Positions 1 through 6,092 of a stretch of DNA of 6,372 bases are shown here, in pieces. The DNA is taken from contig CAMAYW010000151.1 of the NCBI GenBank assembly GCA_945862475.1, forward strand, positions 1 to 6,372, read 5' to 3'. Every line of letters begins with the position of its first letter. Positions within the stretch are counted from its first letter, which is position 1. The position numbers were made by a program, and so were the translations under genes. Under the pieces are notes generated by a model, which was given only the letters and a program-made list of their open reading frames with translations, had not been told where the DNA came from and made no database searches. This stretch comes from Bacteriovorax stolpii (GTDB taxonomy: Bacteria > Bdellovibrionota > Bacteriovoracia > Bacteriovoracales > Bacteriovoracaceae).

Positions 1-24
1 CCTCTAGAGATGAAGAGTGGCGCA

Positions 25-1464
25 TTAGATCGAAAGTCTTTTTAAATCTTTTCTCGCCATTGTCATTAGGCGCTTTTCTTCTTCCTTGACGCCTAGTTCT
101 TGGAATTCTTTTTCAAAAATTCTAAGGTAGTGGCTAGAAGAAGCTGGAATCAATTTCAGAGATGGCATCATATCTTCAGAGAGAACTTGTGAATTATCTT
201 CAAAGAACTTCCAATATCCAAATTGCCTAATAAAATTTTGAAGCATTTGAGTTTCAACTTCAACATTCTCTCTTGGAATGAAAAAAACAACCTGCCAAGG
301 ACCAAAGAGAGAGAGTTTTGTACTCTTATCTAACCTTCCAGATAACTGGAGAAAAAAATCATTGAAAAATGAAGACCAGAAAAATTTATTGTTTGGTCTT
401 TTTTTCGCAACCTCAGTCAGAGGGATTAAGCTTAAAGCAATAATGCGAAGATCAGAATCAACTCCACTTTTTTGTAGTCGATCCATATTATCTAAAGCTT
501 CCCACATCGGAAGGAATTGTGAACTGTAGTGAGGCATCTGTTGGTAGAGCTTTAATTTGCGTAAGCTTGAGCTCAGCATCGTTTCAAATACTTCCCAAGG
601 GAAATTCACCATTCTCTCTTCTTTAAATGAAACATAAAGAAGAAGGTCTGGATTTGCTGCTCCTGAATAAATGCGAATCATCACCGGTTCTAAATCGAAT
701 AAATCATTGGCGACTTGAGTGGCCATCTCAAGAGCAAATGGTTCAATCCCATGTTCATTGACTTGACCCAACCAGAGAGACGGAAAAGGGTGATATTTCT
801 TTTTCGAAATTTCTGGAGATATTAACTTCTGCCCATTTTGATTAAGCTCAAAAACTCCATAGCCCTCTATCGCTTCCCATTTCTCAAGTTTGGACAATAA
901 CGAACGTGTGAAATCTTGCCTAGTAGAATCGTTTTCTATTTCAGCACAAAGTGTTCTCATGAAATCAAAATGAGCACGGAATTCTTCAGCATCTGATCTT
1001 TCAGAGATTAATCGCTGAGAACGAGACTGAATTCTCTGAATTCTGGTTTCAAGTTCAGCCTTTTCTTTAGCGAACCTCATTTCATTTATTCTTCTCGTCA
1101 TGAGAGACATAATTTGTGAATTCAACGAGGAATCATTATGCAAAAACCCTATTGGATTTAAGCCCTGAGTGGACTGAAGTAATATCTTAGTCGACTCCTT
1201 TGAGAAGAAGGCGTAGGTCAGTGTCTGATCTAAGACTTTGGGATGATTTCTAAATTGAATACTTCCTTGACTCATTTTTGTGACATCAACAATTGATAAA
1301 TCAGGAATTTGAATATTTGTTGCTACCCAAAATTCATCAAGACTTTGATAGAGATGAGCAAAGATATTGTGTTGGCGAAGAGCGGCTGCGATTTCTTTAG
1401 CGGAAGCTAAATCATCCATCAAAATTGCCACAGAAAGTTCTAATCCTTGAGTTGTGGTCTGCAT
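25..1464 (-). CDS. Uncharacterised protein, probable degenerate receiver / GAF-like / degenerate GGDEF architecture
   Basis: I do not recognise this 479-residue protein by name. Residues about 10-125 follow a CheY-like pattern: strand 1 ending in acidic D17-D18, a strand DLSIVD with D60 at the usual phospho-acceptor place, a fourth strand ending at S88, and GFLHN where an active receiver normally has a Lys-Pro (H109 replaces the Lys). Residues about 123-165 are charged and heptad-like, probably a coiled coil. Residues about 165-310 weakly resemble a GAF domain. Residues about 335-455 look like a GGDEF fold: a hydrophobic strand RIIALSLIPL, then GRLDKSTKLSLFGPWQ followed by VVFFIP, so FGPWQ (387-391) stands where GGDEF would be. 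Cyclase activity is therefore unlikely; a binding or scaffold role is inference. There is no signal peptide or membrane segment, so it is probably cytoplasmic. The ATG at 1464 has a strong GGGAGG four bases upstream. It lies 63 bases downstream of the shikimate kinase gene and may be co-transcribed with it. The reading frame is secure; the domain calls are tentative. Confidence 0.88.
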   Translation of the reverse strand: MQTTTQGLELSVAILMDDLASAKEIAAALRQHNIFAHLYQSLDEFWVATNIQIPDLSIVDVTKMSQGSIQFRNHPKVLDQTLTYAFFSKESTKILLQSTQGLNPIGFLHNDSSLNSQIMSLMTRRINEMRFAKEKAELETRIQRIQSRSQRLISERSDAEEFRAHFDFMRTLCAEIENDSTRQDFTRSLLSKLEKWEAIEGYGVFELNQNGQKLISPEISKKKYHPFPSLWLGQVNEHGIEPFALEMATQVANDLFDLEPVMIRIYSGAANPDLLLYVSFKEERMVNFPWEVFETMLSSSLRKLKLYQQMPHYSSQFLPMWEALDNMDRLQKSGVDSDLRIIALSLIPLTEVAKKRPNNKFFWSSFFNDFFLQLSGRLDKSTKLSLFGPWQVVFFIPRENVEVETQMLQNFIRQFGYWKFFEDNSQVLSEDMMPSLKLIPASSSHYLRIFEKEFQELGVKEEEKRLMTMARKDLKRLSI

Positions 1465-1527
1465 AGGTCCTCCCGACCAAATGAATTCTTTTACAAATGG
1501 TATCTTAGAGGAAAACCGATAGGCAAC

Positions 1528-2064
1528 TTATGATCTTAAAACCTCAGACCAAAATTGAGAAGCGAGCTTTTGAAGATCCTCTCCTTGGGGATTTTGAATC
1601 TGCCATTTTATTTGAGAAAAGAGTGATTCTCTTTCAGTAAAGATACGTTGAAGCTCGCTTTTTCCAAGCCTTACAAGAGGCCTTGGCTCAGTATTTTGAC
1701 TAAGGAGCCTCTCCCAGCAAACTTCAAAAGAGGAGTAAAGATGACAGAACTTGATCTTTCTACTCGGACGGTAAAGATCTAAAATCATCTGATTTAAGGT
1801 CCCTCCTCCGAGAGCAAGTACACCCTTATCATCTTCTTTTAACCAGCCCTCCAGGGCCTGTCTCTCCCAAAGTCTAAATTTTTCCCAACCATGAGTTTCC
1901 ACAAGATTCTCAATACTAGGGAATTTGTGTTTCTTTAAAATCAATTGATCTAAATCCTGAAAAATCCAATTTTCAGACGGAGCCGATTTTTCAAGAAGCT
2001 GTAATAAGCTGGTTTTACCTGATCCAGAAAATCCAGCAATTAATATTTTTTCGCAAATGGACAT
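1528..2064 (-). CDS. aroK: Shikimate kinase family protein (AroK-like, divergent)
   Basis: Likely phosphorylates shikimate to shikimate 3-phosphate with ATP, the fifth step of the shikimate pathway to aromatic amino acids, in the cytoplasm. The 178 residues match the family's usual 165-180. Visible motifs in order are the P-loop GFSGSGKT (11-18), DLD at 37-39 for the metal and shikimate site, the stretch PSIENLVETHGWEKFRLWE in which FR..E (63-67) aligns with the shikimate-binding Arg, the GGG turn at 86-88, RPL at 128-130 in the lid, and R145 in ERESLF aligning with the second substrate Arg. It is divergent: after the P-loop it reads TSLLQLL instead of the usual STVG-like sequence. The ATG at 2064 is preceded by GAGAAGGG on the minus strand. 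It is divergent from the yceD-like gene across 65 bases and followed by the signalling-type gene. A related small-molecule kinase cannot be excluded, so the symbol is provisional. Confidence 0.8.
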   Translation of the reverse strand: MSICEKILIAGFSGSGKTSLLQLLEKSAPSENWIFQDLDQLILKKHKFPSIENLVETHGWEKFRLWERQALEGWLKEDDKGVLALGGGTLNQMILDLYRPSRKIKFCHLYSSFEVCWERLLSQNTEPRPLVRLGKSELQRIFTERESLFSQIKWQIQNPQGEDLQKLASQFWSEVLRS

Positions 2065-2129
2065 GGCCCTTCTCAGTTCGTGAAATCTTTAATAAGTATT
2101 GCCCATCACATTTTAAATGAAAGGTAAGC
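2065..2129. promoter_or_regulatory. Divergent intergenic region between aroK-like and yceD-like genes
   Basis: These 65 bases separate two genes that start in opposite directions, so promoters for both should lie here or just inside the coding regions. I could not pick convincing -35/-10 pairs on either strand; AT-rich stretches such as TTTAATAAGTATT and ATTTTAAATG could serve as -10 regions. A ribosome site AAGGT lies just before the plus-strand ATG, and AGAAGGG lies before the minus-strand ATG. Confidence 0.4.
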
Positions 2130-2666
2130 ATGAATAAACAAGATAAAATCGCCTCAAAAATTAATCTGATAAAATTACCGGCGAACAACCCATTTCTTTT
2201 TGAATTGGATTCAGAGACGGATTGGGTAAAAGAATTTCTCCTCGAAATGAACGAAAATGCTTCAGAAAAAACTCCCGAGGAATATTTGAACGACACTTCT
2301 ATTTTCATTTCTGGGGAAATGGAAAAAAAGAATAAACCTGATTTGGGGGAATTTTTATTAGTTAAAGGTACGATTGAAGCCGATTATGTTACAGAGTGTG
2401 TTAGAACACTTAAGCCCATGACGGTTCAGCTTGATGTCCCTTTTAAAATTATTTTTGTCGATGAAAGTCTTGCAACTAGTGAATTATTCGCAGAAATAGA
2501 TGAAACTTTTGTGGAAAATGACGTCTATGAAATCTACTTTTACAACAAAAGAACGGTGGAATTTCAGGAAATGCTGCATGAACAGATTTTTTTAAACTAC
2601 AATCAATACCCTGTTCTTGACGCGGAAAGCAAACTTGATGGAGTTGACTCCGGTGATGCACCATGA
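2130..2666 (+). CDS. yceD: DUF177/YceD-like protein
   Basis: A 178-residue acidic soluble protein assigned to the YceD (DUF177) family mostly from context and a weak pattern. The family is linked in E. coli and plants to 23S rRNA accumulation, and its gene almost always precedes rpmF, as here. The core LVKGTIEADYVTECVRTLKPMTVQLDVPFKIIFV (77-110) matches the family's strand-rich motif, where the usual form is a CxRC-type pair followed by L/N-x-P. Here only Cys90 is kept and the second Cys is Thr93. The C-terminal part HEQIFLNYNQYPVLD matches the usual (R/E)EQ..L.LP..P segment, but the cysteine-rich end found in many homologues is absent. The ATG at 2130 has AAGGT five bases upstream. The stop lies 101 bases before rpmF, so rpmF may be read both from here and from its own promoter. 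Confidence 0.75.
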   Translation: MNKQDKIASKINLIKLPANNPFLFELDSETDWVKEFLLEMNENASEKTPEEYLNDTSIFISGEMEKKNKPDLGEFLLVKGTIEADYVTECVRTLKPMTVQLDVPFKIIFVDESLATSELFAEIDETFVENDVYEIYFYNKRTVEFQEMLHEQIFLNYNQYPVLDAESKLDGVDSGDAP

Positions 2667-2680
2667 TGATTTCATTTTTT

Positions 2681-2709
2681 TTGACTTGGCAATGGGTTTA
2701 ATCTGTATT
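2681..2709 (+). promoter_or_regulatory. Candidate sigma70-type promoter for rpmF
   Basis: TTGACT at 2681-2686 matches the -35 consensus at five of six bases. A spacer of exactly 17 bases leads to TGTATT at 2704-2709, a four of six match to the -10 consensus. Transcription would start near 2716, giving an untranslated leader of about 50 bases before the GTG of rpmF. It sits in the 101-base gap after the yceD-like gene and is the best promoter match in the window. Confidence 0.6.
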
Positions 2710-2767
2710 AGAAATAGAACCTCATTTTTCAGAATTATAAGATTTCAGAGTAATATCGGAGGCATTT

Positions 2768-2980
2768 GTGGCAGTACCTAAGAAAAGAACCAGCGTTTCA
2801 CGTAAAGGTTTAAGACGAGCTGGTCAACATCATAAACTTTACAGAAAATTTCCTCAGGCTTGCCCTAACTGTGGTGACTCTGTTCTTCCTCACCACGTTT
2901 GTCCATCTTGTGGCCATTACAAAGGTAAGCAAGTTTTTGAGATAAAAGTAAAAGCTGACAACGCTTCAGCAGAAGCTTAA
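2768..2980 (+). CDS. rpmF: 50S ribosomal protein bL32
   Basis: Structural protein of the large ribosomal subunit. The 70 residues begin MAVPKKRTSVSRKGLRRA, the basic N-terminal tail typical of bL32, where the family signature is AVPK.(K/R)(T/V)S. A zinc ribbon is formed by C32-P-N-C35 and C45-P-S-C48, so this is the zinc-binding (C+) form rather than the cysteine-free paralogue made under zinc limitation in some bacteria. The start is a GTG at 2768, fixed by the conserved N-terminus and by GGAGG at 2758-2762 with a five-base spacer. It follows the yceD-like gene and is closed by a strong terminator, with its own likely promoter at 2681-2709. Confidence 0.97.
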   Translation: MAVPKKRTSVSRKGLRRAGQHHKLYRKFPQACPNCGDSVLPHHVCPSCGHYKGKQVFEIKVKADNASAEA

Positions 2981-3000
2981 TCTCACAAGCAATCAAAAGA

Positions 3001-3035
3001 AAATAAATAAGCCTTCGCAAGAAGGCTTTTTTATT
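3001..3035 (+). terminator. Rho-independent terminator after rpmF
   Basis: AAGCCTTC (3009-3016) pairs perfectly with GAAGGCTT (3021-3028) around a GCAA tetraloop (3017-3020), followed by a run of six T (3027-3032). The flanking AAATAA and TTATTT can extend the stem with one mismatch. It begins about 20 bases after the rpmF stop and ends some 35 bases before fabH, so it probably limits read-through from rpmF into the fab genes. Confidence 0.9.
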
Positions 3036-3068
3036 TGTGTTGATTCAACAAAAAGACAAGGAAGATTC

Positions 3069-4070
3069 ATGAAACTTTTCAACACTAAGATTCTGGGAAC
3101 AGGAAGTTATTTACCGGATCGGATTGTCACGAATGATGACCTCTCAAAAAGAATTGATACCAGCCACCAATGGATTGTAGAAAGAACAGGTATTCATCAG
3201 CGCAGAGTAGCCGATTTATCAAAAGGTGAGAGCCCAAGTGGGATGGCGAAAGAAGCTGCTTTAAAAGCTATTGAGGCAGCAAACCTCACAGTGAATGATA
3301 TTGATATGATTCTTTTATCGGCCACAATGCCTGATCAGGCGATGCCGAATACCGCTGCAGTTCTCCAGGAAAAACTTGGGATCACAAATAACTGCCCTAC
3401 TCTTGATGTGAATGCTGCATGTTCAGGATGGATTTATCTTGTACCGATGGCGGATGCCATGATTAAAACAGGTCTTTATAAAAATATTCTCGTGATTGGT
3501 TCCGAGATGCTCTCATCTTTTAATAACTGGGACGATAGAAACACATGTATCCTTTTTGGAGATGCTTGTGGGGCAGCTGTTTTAGGACGAGCAGGAGAAA
3601 AAGAAGACTCTCGTATCTATAGTTCAGTTCTTACTTGTGACTCTACAAAAAAAGATCATCTCACTCTTATGGCCGGTGGAGCATGCAAAAGAACCACACA
3701 TGAAATTCTAAATAATAACGAACAATGGATGACCATGAACGGTCAGCAAATTTTTAAAGCTGCAGTGACAACGATGGCAGCCCACGCGGAAAAAGTCGCC
3801 AAGGAAGCTGAACTCGCGATGGAAGATATTGATTGGTTCATACCTCACCAAGCAAATCTCAGAATTATTGAAGCCGTTGGAACAAGATTTAATATTCCAC
3901 ATGAAAAAGTCATCATTAACGTTGATAAGTACGCCAATACTTCGTCTGCATCTGTCCCCGTTGCTCTTGATGAAGCGATCAGAAGTGGAAAAATTAAGCG
4001 TGGAGATAATTTATTGATGGCGGCTTTCGGTGCAGGCCTCACTGCAGGAGCTATTTGCCTAAAGTACTAA
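3069..4070 (+). CDS. fabH: Beta-ketoacyl-ACP synthase III
   Basis: Starts fatty acid synthesis by condensing an acyl-CoA primer with malonyl-ACP to give a 3-ketoacyl-ACP, in the cytoplasm. At 333 residues it is of normal length. The Cys-His-Asn triad is intact: C118 in VNAACSGWIYL, H260 in IPHQANLRI (the ACP-docking segment), and N290 in NVDKYANTSSAS. Other family marks are the N-terminal ILGTGSYLPDRIVTNDDL, WIVERTGI (35-42) for CoA binding, FGDACGAAVLG (163-173) and the C-terminal FGAGLTAGAICLKY. The ATG at 3069 fits the conserved N-terminus and has AAGGAAG at 3058-3064. It lies just after the rpmF terminator with no obvious promoter of its own, so it may depend on read-through or an undetected promoter overlapping the hairpin. 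The gene that usually precedes it, plsX, is missing here. Confidence 0.97.
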   Translation: MKLFNTKILGTGSYLPDRIVTNDDLSKRIDTSHQWIVERTGIHQRRVADLSKGESPSGMAKEAALKAIEAANLTVNDIDMILLSATMPDQAMPNTAAVLQEKLGITNNCPTLDVNAACSGWIYLVPMADAMIKTGLYKNILVIGSEMLSSFNNWDDRNTCILFGDACGAAVLGRAGEKEDSRIYSSVLTCDSTKKDHLTLMAGGACKRTTHEILNNNEQWMTMNGQQIFKAAVTTMAAHAEKVAKEAELAMEDIDWFIPHQANLRIIEAVGTRFNIPHEKVIINVDKYANTSSASVPVALDEAIRSGKIKRGDNLLMAAFGAGLTAGAICLKY

Positions 4071-4079
4071 GGAGATCAT

Positions 4080-5012
4080 ATGAAAGTAACTGTCGTTTTT
4101 CCAGGTCAGGGAACTCAATATGTTGGGATGGGAAAAGTCTTTAGTGAAATGGACTTTTTTAACCGCGCCAATAAAGCAGCGGGATATGATTTAAAAAAAT
4201 TAATGCTCGAGGGGCCTCCAGAGGAACTTAAATTAACTGAGAATACTCAACCCGCCATTGTTGCTCATTCTCTTATGCTTTTTGATAAACTCTCTTCCCT
4301 TCTTAAAAACAAAAATATCACCATCGAAAGAGTTTTAGGTCACTCCGTTGGTGAATACGCGGCACTTTCAGCTGCTGGGGTGATGAGTTTTGAAGAAGCA
4401 GTGAAAGCCGTTCATTACCGTGGAAAGTTTATGCAAGAAGCTGCTCCTCAAGGTAAAGGAACAATGTACGCCATATTAAAGCAAGATGAAGCGACAATTA
4501 GAGAGGCCTGCGAAAAAGCTTCATCTGAATCTGAAAAAGTTTCACCTGCCAATTTTAATGAGCCTACTCAAATTGTTATTTCTGGGGATAAAACTGCTTG
4601 TGAAAAAGCAATTAAGCTCATGGAAGAAAAAACCGGTGGACGAGTCAAGGCCATAGAGCTTCAAGTCTCTGCCCCTTTCCACTGCGCTCTCATGAAGCCA
4701 GCAGAGATAAAACTCAAATCAGTTCTTGATGGGATTCATTTTCAAATTGCAAAATTTAATTACATCGCGAACGTTGATGCGAAAGAATACTCAGTTGATA
4801 CGAATCCAAACTTGATTAAAGAGAATCTATTAAAGCAAGTTTGTGGAAGTGTACTTTGGACTCAAAGTATTCAGACTCTCTCAGAAGATACTCTCATCAT
4901 TGAATGCGGCCCGGGGAAAGTTCTTTCTGGGTTAATAAAAAAAATAAACCCTAATTTAAAAGTCATCTCACTTGATACAGAGACAGGCTTTTCTGAAGTT
5001 GAGGCCTTATGA
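4080..5012 (+). CDS. fabD: Malonyl-CoA:ACP transacylase
   Basis: Transfers malonate from CoA to the phosphopantetheine arm of acyl carrier protein, supplying the extender unit for FabH and FabF. The 310 residues match the usual length. Visible motifs are the N-terminal VVFPGQGTQYVGMG (5-18) with the oxyanion-hole Gln, ENTQPAI (54-60), the nucleophile elbow GHSVGEY with S89, R114 that binds the malonyl carboxylate, NFNEPTQIVISG (158-169), H201 in SAPFHCALM completing the Ser-His dyad, and ECGPGKVLSGLIKK near the C-terminus. The ATG at 4080 follows the fabH stop by nine bases, and its ribosome site AAGGAG (4069-4074) overlaps that stop codon. Its own stop overlaps the fabG start, which indicates translational coupling in a fabH-fabD-fabG unit. 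Confidence 0.97.
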   Translation: MKVTVVFPGQGTQYVGMGKVFSEMDFFNRANKAAGYDLKKLMLEGPPEELKLTENTQPAIVAHSLMLFDKLSSLLKNKNITIERVLGHSVGEYAALSAAGVMSFEEAVKAVHYRGKFMQEAAPQGKGTMYAILKQDEATIREACEKASSESEKVSPANFNEPTQIVISGDKTACEKAIKLMEEKTGGRVKAIELQVSAPFHCALMKPAEIKLKSVLDGIHFQIAKFNYIANVDAKEYSVDTNPNLIKENLLKQVCGSVLWTQSIQTLSEDTLIIECGPGKVLSGLIKKINPNLKVISLDTETGFSEVEAL

Positions 5013-5767
5013 TTGCTACCTATTCTGATTTAAAAGACAAAGTTATTCTCGTTACTGGAGCTGCCCGTGGAATTGGTAAATCAATTGCACTTTCTCTGTC
5101 AGCACAGGGAGCTCACGTAGTTTTTAATTATCGCGGAGACGAGTCAAAAGCGATGGCCCTTAAAGAGGAGCTTGAAAAAGCTGGCGGTAAGGCGACTGGA
5201 CTTAAATTCGACGTCACAGACTACGAATCAATGACGAAAGCCATTGATGAATTTACAAAGTCTGTGGGCCCCATTTCTGGGCTTGTGAACAATGCAGGTG
5301 TTTCTAAAGACACTCTTCTTCTGCGTCTAAAGCCAGATGAGATATCCTCTATTATAGATACGAATCTTAAAGGTGCCATGATGGTAACTCAGGCCCTCTC
5401 TAGAAATTTTTTGAAAGCAGAAAATGTTTCTATTGTTCACATGAGTTCAATTGTGGGTCTTATGGGAAATCCTTCTCAAGCAGCTTATGCTGCTTCAAAG
5501 GCTGGTCTCATTGGGTTCTCAAAATCTGTAGCAAAAGAGCTTGCTTCAAGAAATCTTAGAAGTAATGTGATTTGCCCAGGATTTATTCAAACTGATATGA
5601 CAGATGCCCTTAACGAAAAGGCCAAGGAAGAATATTCAAAATCTATCCCACTTGGGCGCTTTGGAACCTCAGAAGAAGTTGCAAATCTCACCTGTTTTTT
5701 ACTGAGTCGTGCGTCAAGTTATTTAACTGGCGAGGTGATTAAAATTGACGGCGGATTATACATCTAA
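5009..5767 (+). CDS. fabG: 3-oxoacyl-ACP reductase
   Basis: NADPH-dependent reduction of 3-ketoacyl-ACP to 3-hydroxyacyl-ACP, the first reductive step of each elongation cycle. It is a 252-residue short-chain dehydrogenase with a full set of motifs: TGAARGIG (16-23) for the cofactor, D68 in the FDVTD strand, NNAG (94-97), and the catalytic tetrad N119, S147, Y160 and K164 (YAASK). PGFIQTDMT (190-198) and the C-terminal TGEVIKIDGGLYI are typical of FabG. The N-terminus carries about eight residues before the Rossmann strand, slightly longer than in E. coli. The ATG at 5009 overlaps the fabD TGA in an ATGA arrangement, with GAGG at 5001-5004 inside the end of fabD as ribosome site. The position between fabD and acpP supports FabG over other family members. 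Confidence 0.96.
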   Translation: MIATYSDLKDKVILVTGAARGIGKSIALSLSAQGAHVVFNYRGDESKAMALKEELEKAGGKATGLKFDVTDYESMTKAIDEFTKSVGPISGLVNNAGVSKDTLLLRLKPDEISSIIDTNLKGAMMVTQALSRNFLKAENVSIVHMSSIVGLMGNPSQAAYAASKAGLIGFSKSVAKELASRNLRSNVICPGFIQTDMTDALNEKAKEEYSKSIPLGRFGTSEEVANLTCFLLSRASSYLTGEVIKIDGGLYI

Positions 5768-5773
5768 TAAATT
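5745..5773 (+). promoter_or_regulatory. Candidate promoter for acpP inside the end of fabG
   Basis: TTGACG at 5745-5750 matches the -35 consensus at five of six bases. After 17 bases comes TAAATT at 5768-5773, four of six to the -10 consensus. Initiation near 5780 would leave a leader of about 25 bases that still includes the acpP ribosome site. Caution: TTGACG is spelled by the conserved Ile-Asp-Gly codons of FabG, so the match may be chance. Confidence 0.35.
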
Positions 5774-5791
5774 ACCCGAATCTCACTTTTT

Positions 5792-5796
5792 GGAGG
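5792..5796 (+). promoter_or_regulatory. Strong ribosome binding site fixing the acpP start
   Basis: GGAGG lies eight bases before the ATG at 5805. The same frame stays open upstream to a TTG at 5745 inside fabG, but only the 5805 start has a ribosome site and gives the normal 77-residue acyl carrier protein. Confidence 0.85.
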
Positions 5797-5804
5797 ATAT
5801 TTTA

Positions 5805-6038
5805 ATGGAATTACAAGACAAGGTAATCAAGCTCGTTTCAGAAGCAACTAAAATGGACGCAGCTAATATTAGCCTTAACACTAGCTTCGTTGACGACCTA
5901 AATCTTGATTCACTTGATATGGTTGAACTTATGATGAAGATGGAAGACGAATTTGGCGTAGAGATTCCTGAGGACGAAACTGAGAATCTTAAGTCAATTG
6001 GCGACATCGTTGCTTACTTAAAATCAAAATCTCACTAA
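5805..6038 (+). CDS. acpP: Acyl carrier protein
   Basis: Small acidic four-helix protein that carries growing acyl chains on a 4'-phosphopantetheine arm and hands them among FabD, FabH, FabG and FabF. It has 77 residues, the standard length. The modification site is S36 in LNLDSLDMVEL, with the conserved DSL motif and the acidic recognition helix II (DSLDMVELMMKMEDEFGVEIPEDE) that docks partner enzymes. The ATG at 5805 is chosen over upstream in-frame starts because of the GGAGG site and the expected N-terminus. It lies 37 bases after fabG, may have its own promoter at the end of fabG, and is followed by a perfect hairpin terminator, in keeping with the much higher amounts of ACP needed than of the enzymes around it. 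Confidence 0.98.
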   Translation: MELQDKVIKLVSEATKMDAANISLNTSFVDDLNLDSLDMVELMMKMEDEFGVEIPEDETENLKSIGDIVAYLKSKSH

Positions 6039-6049
6039 ATTGACCTTAT

Positions 6050-6080
6050 GAAGGCCACCGAAAGGTGGCCTTCTCTTTTC
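6050..6080 (+). terminator. Rho-independent terminator after acpP
   Basis: GAAGGCCACC (6050-6059) pairs perfectly over ten bases with GGTGGCCTTC (6064-6073), closed by a GAAA tetraloop (6060-6063). The following tract TCTTTTC is T-rich but interrupted, so it may terminate only partly or serve to protect the 3' end of acpP mRNA. It lies 11 bases after the acpP stop and about 20 bases before the fabF start. Confidence 0.82.
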
Positions 6081-6092
6081 TGGACATGAATT

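Noticed and set aside
278..529. Plus-strand open frame of 83 codons opposite the left-hand gene
   Set aside because: It lies entirely antisense to the well-supported 479-residue gene, has no clear ribosome site and shows no recognisable motif.
1465..1527. Possible separate promoter for the left-hand gene (TAAGAT and TTGCCT on the minus strand)
   Set aside because: The two hexamers are only about 13 bases apart, too close for a sigma70 promoter; co-transcription with the shikimate kinase gene is as likely.
2015..2308. Minus-strand open frame spanning the divergent intergenic region and the start of the yceD-like gene
   Set aside because: It overlaps two better-supported genes, its translation has no family features, and it would occupy the region needed for promoters.
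2476..2664. Minus-strand open frame of 62 codons, His- and Phe-rich
   Set aside because: It is antisense within the yceD-like gene; the odd composition is a by-product of the acidic codons on the other strand.
3708..4042. Several short frames on both strands inside the 3' part of fabH
   Set aside because: All are out of frame with an intact FabH that has a complete catalytic triad; none has a ribosome site or recognisable motif.
5745..5804. N-terminal extension of acyl carrier protein from a TTG inside fabG
   Set aside because: The extra 20 residues are not part of the family, have no ribosome site, and the GGAGG at 5792-5796 points to the ATG at 5805.
5783..6007. Ser/Ile-rich minus-strand frame opposite acpP
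   Set aside because: It is the antisense of the strongly supported acyl carrier protein gene; the Ser-rich composition mirrors Asp/Glu codons.
6086..6088. Alternative ATG for fabF seven bases upstream
   Set aside because: It is out of frame with the conserved FabF N-terminus and reaches a stop after about two dozen codons.
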